DNA of 64,000 nucleotides from Plantago ovata (taxonomy: Eukaryota > Streptophyta > Magnoliopsida > Lamiales > Plantaginaceae), in NCBI GenBank assembly GCA_028274465.1, contig CM051455.1, positions 122,175,462 to 122,239,461 on the forward strand. The letters are read 5' to 3'. The translations under genes were made by a program, and so were the position numbers. This document shows positions 44,227 through 55,561 of the stretch, piece after piece (position 1 is the stretch's first letter; every line of letters begins with the position of its first letter). The notes beneath the pieces are model-generated. The model did not search any database. It saw only the letters and a program-made list of their open reading frames with translations, and was not told where the DNA came from.

Positions 44227-45749
44227 ATGGCTTTCATAGTTGATAAGATTCAGCCTGTCCTAGTGTTTCTCTTCTTAGTTATTCTTTTTAACCCAATCAC
44301 GGTAAATGCATCATCTCAAGTTCCTTGCTTCTTTATTTTCGGGGATTCATTAATAGATAATGGCAATAACAACCCGCTTAATACGCTCGCCAAGGGGAAT
44401 TATACACCATACGGAATCGATTTTCCTCGAGGGCCAACCGGAAGATTCACCAATGGCCGGACTTTTGTTGATTTCTTAAGTAAGTTATTCTTTTCTTTTG
44501 AAATGATATTAGAAACCCGCAACTACTCCCTTTTGGTTGTGCACTAGGTAACTTCAGGGTTCATGCAAGAGTTAGTTAACCGAGTTTGATTGTGATATGG
44601 AAATTGTCTTATTATTCACTACAGGTCAATTTCTTGGTTTCAAAGATTTCATTCCACCATTTGCAACGGCAACAAGGAAGGAGATAATCAAAGGTGTCAA
44701 CTACGGGTCTGCATCCGCAGGAATTCGTGATGAAACGGCACAACATGTGGTACGTATTACGTATACATATGTTACCAAGTTTTAATTGAAGTACGTATAT
44801 GTTAAAGGGTGATCATTACTACGATTCATCTTTTATATTTGAGGTCTCTATCGGTATGTATTAATTTGTTCCTGATTTAATCTGACAGGGCGAACGAATC
44901 AGCTTGAACGCCCAGTTACAGAATCACAATCTCACCATTAGCAGAATAGTTCAATTACTTAGAAATAAACGCTCCGCCAGAAAACATCTTTCCAAATGTT
45001 TATACATGTCTGTAATGGGAAGCAACGATTACATAAACAACTACTTTTTGCCCCAACTCTACCCAACTAGCCAAAACTACACAACAACTCAATACGCAGA
45101 CGTTCTAACTCAGCAGTACTCTCTCCAGCTCAAGGTTCTACACAGTTTTCGCCTTTCTTTGTTGAAATTCTCTTTTGCAGTTGTGCAAAATCACGTTTTA
45201 CCAAAGTGTTCACATATTGCAGACCCTGTACAATTACGGAGCAAGAAAAATAGCCGTCACTGGATTAGGCCAACTAGGTTGTGTGCCTGGAGCATTAGCA
45301 AGGCGGGCTAATGGATCTGTTTGTGTTGACTCAATCAACGACGCTATCACTTTATTCAACGACAAGTTAAAGGTCCTTGTGGATGACTTGAACAAAAATA
45401 TTATAGATGCAAAATTTGTATATGTAAGCTCAATGACCGGCAACCTTACGCAACTTTTACCTGGTGGGTTAAATTTCCAGTTTATGTATATGTATTTTAC
45501 AAGCTTCGTGTCTTGAGTTTTGCGATTTCACACCTTCAATCTATAAACATATTACTCCCTGAATTTCCAGGTATGGTAATAGACCAGCCATGTTGCAACG
45601 TGACGCAATTTGGGTTGTGTGTCCCTGGTGAAGCACCTTGCCCAAACAGAGACTTGTATGCGTTCTTCGACGATGCCCATCCAACTGAGATTGTTGTCAA
45701 TGCATCAGCCACCAGTGCATTTGTCGAGATAGAAGAGTTACTCTATTGA
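44227..45749 (+). CDS. GDSL esterase/lipase (SGNH hydrolase), five exons
   Basis: This is a secreted serine hydrolase of the plant GDSL family, which cleaves ester bonds of lipids or acylated cell-wall compounds; the substrate is unknown. Exons are 44227-44479, 44625-44749, 44889-45134, 45223-45463 and 45571-45749. All four introns are GT-AG and phases agree, giving 347 residues, close to the usual 350-370. A signal peptide (about residues 1-28, ending VNA) precedes block I FGDSLIDNGNNN with the nucleophile Ser41. Block II is VNYGSASAGI, block III is GSNDY (residues 170-174), and block V is DDAHPTE with Asp322 and His325. All catalytic residues are present. The C-terminal tail after HPTE is somewhat short (about 19 residues). 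It is the only gene in the window that looks intact. Confidence 0.93.
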
Positions 45750-46311
45750 TCATGTAACAGTTATATATAAATTGTGGACTCTGAAAATTATTATTCACAT
45801 ATACAATAATGTAATAATCCGTATTACTAGCTATAATAATTACTAGAAATCAGGTCTCACATGTTTTGCATCGTGTGATTAGTGTTGTTATGCGAATCGA
45901 GCCTTATCGAGTACTCGGCTTGTTAAGGCTCGGCTCGGCTCAATAACCTTATCGAGCCGAGCTCGAGCCTCGTTCCACTAACGAGCCGAGCCCTCGGTAA
46001 GACTCGATATCATGTAGATTATGAGTAGTATTAGTATTATAATTCTTGATTTATGTTTCAAATTATTATCTTGAATTGCTTATTTTTGCATTTTGTTAAA
46101 CTTTAATTATCTCATGTCTAATAGGATTGGAAATACCAACTCCTTGTAGAACTCTAATTCCATCTTCCATAATTCAAATAGGCTTGTGTTTACTTTCACG
46201 GCTCTTTCCTAAAATAGGATTGAGTTAAACATGCACTCACAGCTTCCCTTTTGAACCAAATTAAACACCCATTAGGCATTTAGCCAAAAACCTAGCCGAC
46301 AGTCAAAAGAA
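45750..46311. other. GDSL 3' flank with GC-rich foldback
   Basis: AATAAT-type polyadenylation-like signals lie near 45804-45815. A foldback at 45896-46008 runs from ATCGAGCC...GGCTCGGCTCGG to its inverse GAGCCGAG...GACTCGAT, so about 110 bases can pair imperfectly. No coding sequence is seen. Confidence 0.6.
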
Positions 46312-46692
46312 ATGGGGGAAGATGGAAACGGATTTGTCGAAACGAATCATTCAACACTTACAATCCTTTCTTGATGGAGAAGAAGCTGCTAGAACTTTGG
46401 TACAGTGCTTGATCTACTAAACCAATCCTCGTTTTCAAATACACGGCCGATGATTATTATCCGTCTTGTTTCCCTCCTGAGATGTTCCCATTAGATCTTT
46501 TACCAACTTATCTATTAGTAGGTGCTCTGTAACTGTTGAGGATCAAACAGTGATTTGTTCACATCTCGTGTCATTATGCTTTTCTGATGTTCGGATAAGT
46601 TTAAGATGTCCTTTGCTGGAGAACTTGGACATGGAACATTGCTATAGTGTGTCAAATGTAAATGTCAGCAATTTGGTCAACCTAGTAGCTAT
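46312..46692 (+). pseudogene. F-box/LRR protein gene fragment
   Basis: METDLSKRIIQHLQSFLDGEEAARTL (46322 onward) is the start of an F-box helix set, the Skp1-binding part of SCF ubiquitin-ligase adaptors. It stops at a TAA (about 46418) with part of the motif deleted. Scattered continuation (TNPRFQIH-like, about 46420) leads to an LRR-like CPLLENLDMEHC segment (46604-46639). The third Athila element cuts it at 46692. Multiple stops show it was already decayed or is incomplete. Confidence 0.65.
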
Positions 46693-47961
46693 TGATGACA
46701 GTGTTTTATACACTATCATTCGGGTCTTTTTCACCAATTTAGCTATCCTCTTGCATGCATTTTAGTGCATTTTGTTAGAATAGTGTCACATTTCCATTTT
46801 CTTTGTTATTTTCAAGATTTAGGTGAAAATTGCACTTTTGGATATGAATCATGGCGAAACATTGCAGTTTTGGTGCAACGAGATCACCCGTTGTGTGTGA
46901 AGGAGTACCGGGACGAGTTTCCAGGCCAAAAGACCAAGTTTCGGAGCTCAAACTTTGCCCAAGGCAAAAAATCGAAGACTTGGAGGAAGAAGAGCACGAG
47001 CAACTCTCTGCCCATGCAGGCGCACCGCCTGGTGCCAGGCGGTCAGCCTGGGAGGTTCCGACAGACAGATATATATAATTGTAAAGTTGCGAATTTTCAG
47101 ATCTGAGATCATAATTTTGCAGACATAAACCCTAGAGCTTATTCTGGGTATTTTTTCTCTTAGAACTACTTTATCTTAGCAATTTGGAGCACCAAGGTAG
47201 AGATTCGGACATCTTTTGATCTCACCTTGCTAGAAACTTGTGAGTTTAGCAATTCACCGAAGATTGACAACCCTCGGTGGTAACTTTGTATCTCACCTTT
47301 TTCATACTCTATCTTTCAATTCAATTATGTTTTCATCTATGATTGCGTGTGTTGATTTCGATTTTGATATGAGTAGCTAAGTTTCTAGTTGGTGATAGTA
47401 TGTAAATTCGTAGCTAGGGTTCATATTGTGCATGACTGAGTTTCTGAGTCTTTTACTTGTATAATTATTTTAATTCGATTTTTTGATCCGACTAAGCCAA
47501 TATCTTCGTATGAAAGTGTTAGAAACACTAGGACAATTCAAGATCATCGATTCAATAATTATAATTATCAAGTACTGCTTGAACTAAGTCTGACAACCTT
47601 AGCCAAGTATTAGTATAGATAGGAAGCTTTCAAAATACACGTCTACAAGTCTGTCTTTTAGTATTTGTTAATTCGAATTACTTTAAAGCAGTACGAGTTG
47701 CACTTTCATGCATAATTAGAACCCAATGCTTATAATGAGCATACTATCACCAGCTCTTATCATATATTGTTAAGTCAAGCTAAGTTAAATTTGTTTTCTG
47801 AATTTATATAGTAGTTATTTAGTTAAAGCTAGTTAAGTCCCTAGAGATCGACACTCGAGGTCATCTTACCTCTGCACTACGTATTTTGTGTAGTTGTGAG
47901 TTTCCCTTTGGCTTTCAAACAAATTTATTTGATTGTTCGAGTCTGACAATCTCGTTCATCA
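46693..47961 (+). repeat. 5' LTR of third Athila element (1269 bp)
   Basis: It begins TGATGACAGTGTTTTATACAC (compare 55424) and ends TTCATCA. Two GC palindromes (CAGGCG-CAC-CGCCTG centred 47024 and CCAGGC-GGTCA-GCCTGG centred 47043, 19 bp apart) lie just upstream of the TATA element GATATATATAATTG (about 47068-47081), the same order as in the other Athila LTRs. Confidence 0.93.
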
Positions 47962-47963
47962 AA

Positions 47964-47982
47964 TTGGCACCGTTGCCGGGGA
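47964..47982 (+). other. Primer-binding site of third Athila element
   Basis: TTGGCACCGTTGCCGGGGA differs at one base (GCGCC to GCACC) from the tRNA-Asp type site of the other two Athila elements. Confidence 0.9.
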
Positions 47983-48146
47983 CTTTAACTCCGTTTTACT
48001 CTTTAGCTTATTTATATTTTTAGCATTCAATTTCCAGGATAAGTGATCTTAGTTTGTTTAGTTTAGAAGTTGAATTTCAAATTTTGGTCAGAACTAACAA
48101 GACTGATTTTTGGTTGTGAGTTACTCCTGTCACAGATATCCAGGTA

Positions 48147-49841
48147 TGACGTCCATGAGGGCTCGCATGACGCCCTAATTTTCACAGGTTAAGAGAGGAT
48201 CGGCTATATACCTGGAGGATGAGTTAACTGGGTATGAGGTGACAAGTTCCGTGGTAAGGAACATACTAAGGTTTGAGGAAGGAGTAGGGATGAATCCATT
48301 GAGTTTCATTCGATCCTACGAGGAGGAAATAGCCCGAATTCCGGCGAAGGGGTTTACAGAGGACCAAGTATGCAGGAAGTTATTTTCTTTCGCCTTGGGG
48401 TATGAGCCGAGGCTTTGGATGGCAAGGTTAGCACCAAGATCACTGAAGGCTTGGGACCAAGTAGTAGAGGAGTTCTTGGCACGATTTATGCCTTACCAAG
48501 AGACAATGGCCTTACGAGGAAGGATTGAACACTTCAAGCAAGGAGAAGATGAGCGGTTTTGTGACACCTATGATCGTTTTGAGAAGTATAAACGAGAGTG
48601 CCCCCATCACCGTTTTGACGATGGGGAGTTGATTTGGCATTTTGTTGGTGGGTTACGTGATGAGGTTAGGCTTAGAGTGGATGGGTTGTGCGGAGGATTA
48701 GAAGAATGTACGGTTGAAGAGGCAGAAAAGGTCTTCCGTAAGTACGCCAGAGGATCCGCGCAGTCTGAGAGACCAACACCAAGTCACATCACCAGTGAGA
48801 GACTAGACCGAGGTGGAGCTGAAAGCTTACCTGAGGAGTATGGAGAAGAAGATATTAGTGAGGAGGATGAACTTGCCATTTATGCAGGAACTAAAGCCAT
48901 TGAGAGTGTATTTGAAATCGCACATTCAATTCAAGACAAGTTGAACAGAACCTTCGTATAGCACAGGTTTTTGAGGTAGTAAATGAGCGACTCATGGAGG
49001 AAGTCAGCTTGTTAAAGTGTGAGAAAGTAGAAGAAATTCATGCACCTGAGTTCGGAGGCCAATTCATAGGGGACGACCCACTGGAGGTGAAGGGCGGTCC
49101 GCCTGGTGTGGGGGGCGGTGCACCACCCATGAGCAGAACGCAGGCGTGCCCTCTGGCCACCCCAGGCGCACTGCCTGGTGTGGGGGGTGGTGCGCCCCAC
49201 AGCAGCAGAACGGAGATTACCCCCTGCCACTCGCAGGCGCACCGCCTGAGGTGGGGGGCGGTGCGCCCCACAACACCATAGAGCTGGACGACCCCAACTC
49301 CCCGATTTTACCCGTCATCGAAGACCCTCATGATGCGGAGCACATCCCTACGGTTACCACCGAGACCCCTGAGTTCGAGGAAGTAAACCTACTCCTCCGT
49401 GGTGGAAAGGTAACTAAAATCCCTAATTTTGTACGTCCTAAACATGTTAAATCTACTGTGACTAACAATGCAGGGATAAGCAAGGAGAATGAAGGTTGTG
49501 AGGGCTCAACAGACTCTCAAGTGCAGGACGATGCACCCCGCACATCTGAAGGCGGCGACGACGATGGGGAGAAGGGGGACACACCAAACATTGAGGAGGG
49601 ACTTCATAAGTCCTCCAACCCTTATGTGCCCCGAAACCTCACATGCCATTCCCTGGTAGGGTCAATCCAGCCAAGAAGGATATATACAGGATTCACCGCT
49701 ATTCAAGCGCCTCTCTAAAGTCGAAGTTAATGTTCCTCTATTGGAGCTAATCCAGAATGTTCTCGCTTATACGAAATTCTTTCGGGAGGCCAAGAGCAAC
49801 AAAAGGATTGCACTGGGGGGGACACGAACGGGACGGAAACG
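48147..49841 (+). pseudogene. gag: Athila-3 gag and gag-protease linker
   Basis: An ATG at 48147 is in frame but meets a TAA at 48177. From 48180 the frame is open to 48961: MNPLSFIRSYEEEIARIP, LGYEPRLWMARLAPRSLKAW and FEKYKRECPHH match the Athila/gypsy gag core. After a stop at 48959-48961 the C-terminal part contains three GC-rich repeats (49085-49275). An acidic linker and the KVEVNVPLLELIQNVLAYTKFF motif that precedes Athila proteases (about 49718-49783) follow, in shifted frames. No zinc knuckle is recognised. Non-functional. Confidence 0.8.
49085..49275 (+). repeat. GC-rich palindromic repeats inside Athila-3 gag
   Basis: Three imperfect units of about 75-80 bp are built of GGCGGTCCGCC-like and GGGGCGGTGCGCCCC-like inverted repeats (first pair centred 49098 and 49119, 21 bp apart). 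They resemble the block at 53577-53845 in the same element. Confidence 0.8.
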
Positions 49842-50345
49842 ATGAATTCTATAGTGGGGCTTCCCGCGAAGCAAAGAGACCCAGGGAGCTTCATCATAGA
49901 TATTACCATGGGGAATGGACGGTCCACCAAGGCTATGCTCGACTTAGGAGCTAGCATCAACCTGATGCCCTACTCAGTATACAAAGCCCTAGACCTTGGA
50001 GAAGTGAAGCCAACCGAGATGGTTGTACAGATGGCGGACCAAAGCGTGAAGCGCCCTGTGGGAATAATTGAGGATATCCTCGTAAAGGTAGACAAATTGA
50101 TAATTCCTGCAGATTTTGTAGTGATGAAGTCAGCCGAGGAAGGAAAGATCCATGTTCGCGAATACGTGGTGCTGTTTGGAAGACCATTCATGGCCACTAC
50201 CAATACATTCCTTGAACTACAAGGCATGAAAAACACCATGGAGGTAATGGGTGAGAAAATTCAATTCGTAGGATGTAGTATAGTCGATAAAGAAGTTATA
50301 GAAGAATTGAAGTTTATTGATTGCTATGATTCTGTGATTTCTTAA
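49842..50345 (+). pseudogene. Athila-3 aspartic protease domain
   Basis: MNSIVGLPAKQRDPGSF leads to the active site LDLGASINLMPYS (about 49938-49976). The DLGA form in place of DTGA is characteristic of Athila proteases. VLFGRPFMATTNTF is the second conserved block. The frame is the same as the following RT segment, but a TAA at 50343-50345 separates them. Confidence 0.85.
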
Positions 50346-50393
50346 TTTCACCATTGCCGTGATAATATTGAACCTCTTGAAGAGGCACTAACC

Positions 50394-52312
50394 ATGCAGG
50401 TAGAGACGTGTTCCATGTCTGAGGAAGCAAGGGAACTAGTTGAGAGAATGGATAGCACACCCGAAATCCCATTCGGAGAAGAGGTGCTTGAAGCCATAGA
50501 GGAAGAAGAGGGAGATAACCAACTTCCGGAAGAGACTAGCTTAGAACTAAAACCCCCTCCTGGGCACCTTAAGTACGTGTACTTAGGGGAAAATGAGAAA
50601 AAGCCTGTAATAATCTTTTCACACCTATCTAGCATAGAAGAAGGTAGGCTAGTCCAAGTCCCAAAAGAAAATTCTACAGCCATAGGATGGGGAATTAGCG
50701 ATATAAAGGGGATAAGTCCTACACGGTGTGTGCACAATATCACTCTAGAACAAGATGCCAAACCCGTTAGGAAACCTCAACGTAGGATAAACCCAACCAT
50801 GCAAGAAGTAGTGAAAAAGGAAGTGATTAAGTTGCTAGATGTCGATATGATCTACCCCATTCCTGATAGTAGGTGGGTAAGCCCCGTACATGTTGTACCT
50901 AAGAAATCTGGGATTACAGTAGAGGAGAATGAGAAGGGAGAGCTAGTGCCAGTTAGGAAAACCACAGGTTGGCGGATGTGCATTGACTATAGGAGATTAA
51001 ATGCCGCCACAAAGAAAGACCACTTTCCTCTCCCATTTATTGATGACATGTTGAACCGCCTCGCGGGGCGGAAATTTTATTGTTTCCTTGATGGCTTGTC
51101 AGGTTTCTATCAAATTCTGATTGCGCCAGAGGACCAGGAGAAGACGACATTCACTTGCCCTTTCGGAACGTTTGCTTACAGGAGAATGCCATTTGGGCTA
51201 TGTAACGCCCCCGCCACTTTTCATAGGGGCATGCTTTCTGTCTTTTCTGATATGGTGACTAAGTTTGTTGAGGTTTTCATGGATGATTTTTCCCTTTTTG
51301 GTGATTCGTTGATGAATGCTTGCATAGATTAGATCTTGTTCTGAAAAGGTGTATCGAATGCAATTTAACTCTAAGTTGGGAGAATAGTCATTACATGGTT
51401 AGGGAAGGCATTGTTCTAGGACATGTGGTCTCCGATAGGGGGATGGAAGTTGATAAGGCAAAGATAGAGATAATTGAGAAGCGTCTCCCACCCACTTGTG
51501 TCAAAGAACTTCAGTCATTTCTTGGTCATGTAGGATTCCATAGGAGGTTTATCAAAGATTTTTCGAGAATTGCAAAACCCTTAAGCAACTTGCTTGCAAA
51601 AGATGTGAGTTTTGATTTTTCTGAAGATTTCTTAGAAGCCTTTAACACCCTTAAGGCAAGATTAATTACTGCTCCTATAGTTGTGCCACCTAATTGGAAA
51701 CTTCCTTTCGAGATAATGTGTGATGCCTCCAATTTTGCTATGGGGGTTGTTTTATGCCAGAAGGTGGATAAGTAGTATCGTGTGATTTACTATGTTAGTA
51801 AGACCCTAGACTCGGCTCAAATTAACTATACAACTACTGAAAAAGAATTTTTAGCTGTTGCTTTTGCTTTACAGAAGTTTAGGTCTTATTTGTTAGGACA
51901 CCCTGTGAATGTCCATACTGATCATGCTGCTTTAAGACATTTAATAACTAAACAAGATTCTAAGCTAAGATTAATCCGTTGGGTCTTATTGTTAAAAGAC
52001 TTTGATTTCACCATAGTGGATAGGGCTGGTAAGGAAAATTGCGTAGCTGATCACTTGTCTAGAATTCCAAATATCCCTGTAGATGCAATTCCTGTTAATG
52101 AGGACCTTCCCGATGAACACTTGATGAGAGTAGATGAAGAGCCATGGTATGCTGATATTGTGAATTATTTGGTTACGGGTATTTGCCCAACTAATTTCTC
52201 AGCCTCCGATAGGAGAGCACTTTCAAAACAGTGCAGGTTTTACATATGGGATGATCCGAACCTTCTTAGAGAAGGGGCTGATGGAATCTTGAGGATATGC
52301 GTTCCACAATGA
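50394..52312 (+). pseudogene. Athila-3 reverse transcriptase and RNase H
   Basis: RT motifs are WVSPVHVVPKKSG, WRMCIDYRRLNAATKKDHFP, FYCFLDGLSGFYQI and MPFGLCNAPATFHR, with catalytic FMDDFSLFG (about 51280-51306). A frameshift near 51325 leads to the thumb/connection (HVGFHRRFIKDFSRIAKPL). A TAG at about 51773-51775 interrupts, then RNase H follows: [30 protein letters not shown] and [14 protein letters not shown]. The catalytic Asp residues are present. A TGA at 52310-52312 ends the open segment before integrase, in the same frame. Confidence 0.92.
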
Positions 52313-53440
52313 GAACAACGAAGTGTACTGAGTCATTGCCATGAGCTTCAGTGCGGCGGACACTACAGTGGGGCTAAAACAGCCCATAAGGTGTTACAAG
52401 CAGGATTTTTCTGGCCATCCTTGCACCAAGATACGAGGGAATTTGTGAAGAATTGTGACCCATGTCAGCGAGGGGGCAATATTGGCAAGAAGGAAGAAAT
52501 GCCCCAGCAAGGGAATCTAGTGGTAGAACCTTTTGATGTATGGGGAATTGATTTCATGGGACCATTCCCATCAGGCTCGGGTTATGAGTACATTCTAGTC
52601 GCGGTGGACTACGTAACTAATTGGGTGGAGGCAATCCCCACTAGGAAGAATGATGCTTTGGTAGTCTTGAAATTCTTGAAGGATGTGATGTTCACCCGGT
52701 TTGGAGTTCCTAGAACAATTATCAGTGATGGAGGTTCTCACTTCGTCAACCGTTCCTTTGCCTCACTCATGAAGAAATACAGTGTTACCCATAATGTTGC
52801 TACACCATATCATCCGCAGACTTCTGGGCAAGTAGAGGTTAGCAACCGTCAAATTAAAAAGATCCTTGAGCGTGTGGTGAAGCCTAGCAGGAAAAATTGG
52901 GCTAGAAAACTAAATAATGCGCTTTGGGCGTATAGAACCAGCTACAAAACAGTAATCAGCACCACTCCGTACAGACTGGTGTTTGGAAAAGCATGCCACC
53001 TTTCGGTTGAGATGGAACACATAGCTTATTGGGCAATAAAGGAGCTAAACCTTGATATGGGAAAAGCTGGGGAAGAAAGGTTGATGCAACTCGACGAGCT
53101 TGATGAACTACGTCTCAGTGCCTATGAGAACGCCAAGCTTTACAAGGAGCGCACAGAAAAGTATCACGATCGTGGCATTGTGTGGAAAGAGTTGATCCCT
53201 GGTCAGAAAGACTCAGTGTTCAACTCAAGACTTCGCTTATTTCCAGGGAAGCTCCGTACTCGACGGGATGGACCATACGAGATTGTCCAAGTTGCTCCCC
53301 ATGGAGCTGTAGAACTTTTGGACCCGAAGACTGGCGACACCTTCAAGGTGAATAGGCAACGTGTGAAACCATACTTTGAGCTTCCTAGTGATCAATTGGA
53401 GGTTGATCATCTCGACCTCACCACTCCCACCTTCACATGA
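52313..53440 (+). pseudogene. Athila-3 integrase
   Basis: It continues the frame of RNase H after the TGA. The zinc finger [16 protein letters not shown]...CDPCQR (about 52334-52467) is complete. Core residues are seen in [20 protein letters not shown] and [14 protein letters not shown] (D, D, E). The chromodomain-less C-terminal part [18 protein letters not shown] ends at 53440. Apart from the upstream stop codon the domain is uninterrupted. Confidence 0.92.
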
Positions 53441-53576
53441 GAGTATGTACCTTCTAGTTTTTCCTTTTTTGAGTCTTTAGTTGTTTTTCCCCTTGTGTTA
53501 GAGTGTATTTTTGATGATAAAATAGGTAAAAAGTTGATATTTTTTTAGTTCGGGGATGATTAACTCGGAGCCAAGG

Positions 53577-53845
53577 CTCTGCCGCTCCCAGACGGACCGC
53601 CCCCCACACGGGGCGGTGAGCCCGGGAGAGGCAGAACGCCCGGGCGCCTCTGCCGCTCCCAGGCGGACCGCCCCCCACACGGGGCGGTGCGCCCCGGAGA
53701 GGCAGAACGCCCGAGCAACTCTGCCGCTCCCAGGCGGACCGCCCCTCACACGGGGCGGTGCGCTTGGGAGAGGCAGAGGCCTGGGCGCCCCCTGGGCATC
53801 CCAGGCGGACCGCCTCTCACATAGGGCGGTGCGCCTGAGGGCGGT
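53577..53845 (+). repeat. 71-bp GC-rich tandem repeat in Athila-3 3' region
   Basis: Units beginning CTCTGCCGCTCCCAG start at 53577, 53648 and 53719 (period exactly 71), with a divergent fourth. Each has a GGCGGACCGCC palindrome (centres 53596, 53667, 53738, 53809) followed 21 bp later by a GGGGCGGTGCGCCCC-like palindrome (first centre 53617). It is the positional counterpart of the internal arrays of the other Athila elements. Confidence 0.88.
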
Positions 53846-55423
53846 AGTGCTCCGGGTGTCCAGATTTTCATCCGGACACCACGAATCACCCCCGTATGCA
53901 ACCATATTGACCTTTTTACACTTTTTATACTCCGTTTTGGTTTCTCACGAGTTTCATTGAGTAATACAGGTTACATGTACTTTTCCAGCTCTCACCTAAT
54001 ATCCACTTTCGACGTTCGGGACGTAGGACGAAGTTCAGGTTGGGAGGGGGGGTTATCTCTGTATATTCCAATGACTTATAGTTCTCATTTCAACTCGTTT
54101 TTCTTAGGATTTAGTTTGTTCGTATGCATTCATCCTTAGTCTAGTTTTTGCATGATGTTGTGTGGAGTTTATTGCCAAATTTTTTGAACTTTTTTATTGT
54201 ATAGACTAAGTGTTTTTTACCATTGACCATACATTGCATCTCTATGGAATAGTTTGAGGTTTGTCTCGCTTGGCTTGTCATATTCGTAAGTGCACTAGTT
54301 AAACTTGGTAATCTCGACATCACCATGTGGTGTTTTCTCTACTGCGGTTCGGGAAGGCCTTATAAAATGTTGCATGTTAGAGTCTTTGGTTGTATTCTCG
54401 TGTAATTATGTACCTAAGAGGCAACAAGTCTTCACCTTGCTTTTTGAGATTGCTAAATGCCTAGGAAGGAGGTAGAGTGAGGTGTGTGATCCTTTGTTTG
54501 AAACCTATTTTAACGAATAGGTTTGGGGAGGGGGTTACCATTACTATGACTTGTTCTTCGTATAGTTGAGTCGTGTTGAGTTTGGTTTTCTTCATCTTTG
54601 TGAGTTTGTGCTCCAACCTATTCTTTCTAATAGATTTGGGGAGGTCGTTGTAGTGTCATTGTTATTTTCTTTCATTGTGCTACTGCTGGCTATATACAAA
54701 AAGAAAAAGAAAAAAGAAAAAAAAAGAAAAGAAAAATAATCGAAAATTCCAGAAATCTGGAAAAGAAAAAAAAACGAAAAAGGAATAAGACCCAAAAAAA
54801 AACAAAAGAATGGTCCAAGCAAGCCAAAAGCAGTTTTAGCAAAGTATTGTATTATTTTTTAGCTTTTGTAGTAGTTCGTACTCGAGTTGTAAATTCTTCC
54901 TCGTGTTCTCGTGTCGCCTAGTCCAAGGCTTGTTCTAGACCACCCTCGTCCTGCCATTCACGAAGTGGTGAAGAGTTTTTTCTTTAAGAGTCGGGTAGAA
55001 TAGGGGAGTGTTGTCTTTTAGGGAACCCTCCTTCGTTTGATGAGAGCCAGTATTGGTTCAACCTCTCTTGAGGAAAAGTCTCACTTGGTGAATAGTAGTA
55101 AGCCCTCAGTTTCATAGGTACGGGGCAACCATTTGTATTTTAATATGCATCATTACGTCGTCATTGAATAGGTCCAGGTAGAGAATGTTACGAGAGACTA
55201 CCATGTTTAACAAAGTGCATATGTGAATGTGTATAGGTTCAATCGAAGCATTCTTCAACCTACTTCCATGTTGTGATTTGTATGGTCTTTGTTCATAAGC
55301 ATTTGGTAGATACAATAGATTAGTTCTTCTTGTTTGGCATGAGACTCCTCTTTGTGTTGCATGTAGGTTGCATAGAGTCTAGCTAGTTGCTTGATGACAA
55401 GCAAAGATTCGGTTTGGAGAGTT
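53846..55423 (+). other. 3' untranslated region and PPT of Athila-3
   Basis: No coding sequence. Hairpin plus TTTGGGGAGG motifs lie at about 54501-54530 and 54612-54645, then an A-rich purine tract (54697-54800), all equivalent to the outer Athila 3' region. The polypurine tract GGTTTGGAGAGTT (55411-55423) abuts the 3' LTR. Confidence 0.8.
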
Positions 55424-55561
55424 TGATGACAGTGTTTTTTACACTATCATTCGGGTCTTTTTCACCAATTTAGCTATCCTCTTGCATGCATTTTAGTGCA
55501 TTTTGTTAGAATAGTGTCACGTTTCCATTTTCTTTGTTATTTTCAGGATGTAGGTGAAAAT
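55424..55561 (+). repeat. 3' LTR of Athila-3, first 138 bp
   Basis: It matches 46693-46830 and stops after GGTGAAAAT, where the minus-strand copia LTR begins. AAAAT (55557-55561) is the probable target duplication of that insertion. Confidence 0.92.

Larger units (their letters stand above)
46693..55561 (+). mobile_element. Third Athila-type element with degenerate pol
   Basis: The order is 5' LTR 46693-47961, primer site, gag, protease, RT, RNase H, integrase, long 3' region, PPT, and the start of the 3' LTR at 55424. The 3' LTR is cut at 55561 by the minus-strand copia element; its remainder is outside the window. The left flank GCTAT (46688-46692) is the presumed target duplication. Unlike the two minus-strand Athilas it has RT, RNase H and integrase and no accessory ORF after integrase. 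One frameshift and several stops make it defective. Confidence 0.92.

Noticed and set aside
1146-46692. Identical GCTAT duplications for Tat and Athila-3 as evidence of a linked event
   Set aside because: A 5-bp match is easily coincidental; the flanking sequences differ and the elements use unrelated LTRs.
53498-53960. Long open frames on both strands across the GC-rich repeat
   Set aside because: The 71-bp repeat and GC richness keep frames free of stop codons; low-complexity Pro/Arg/Gly translation with no domain.
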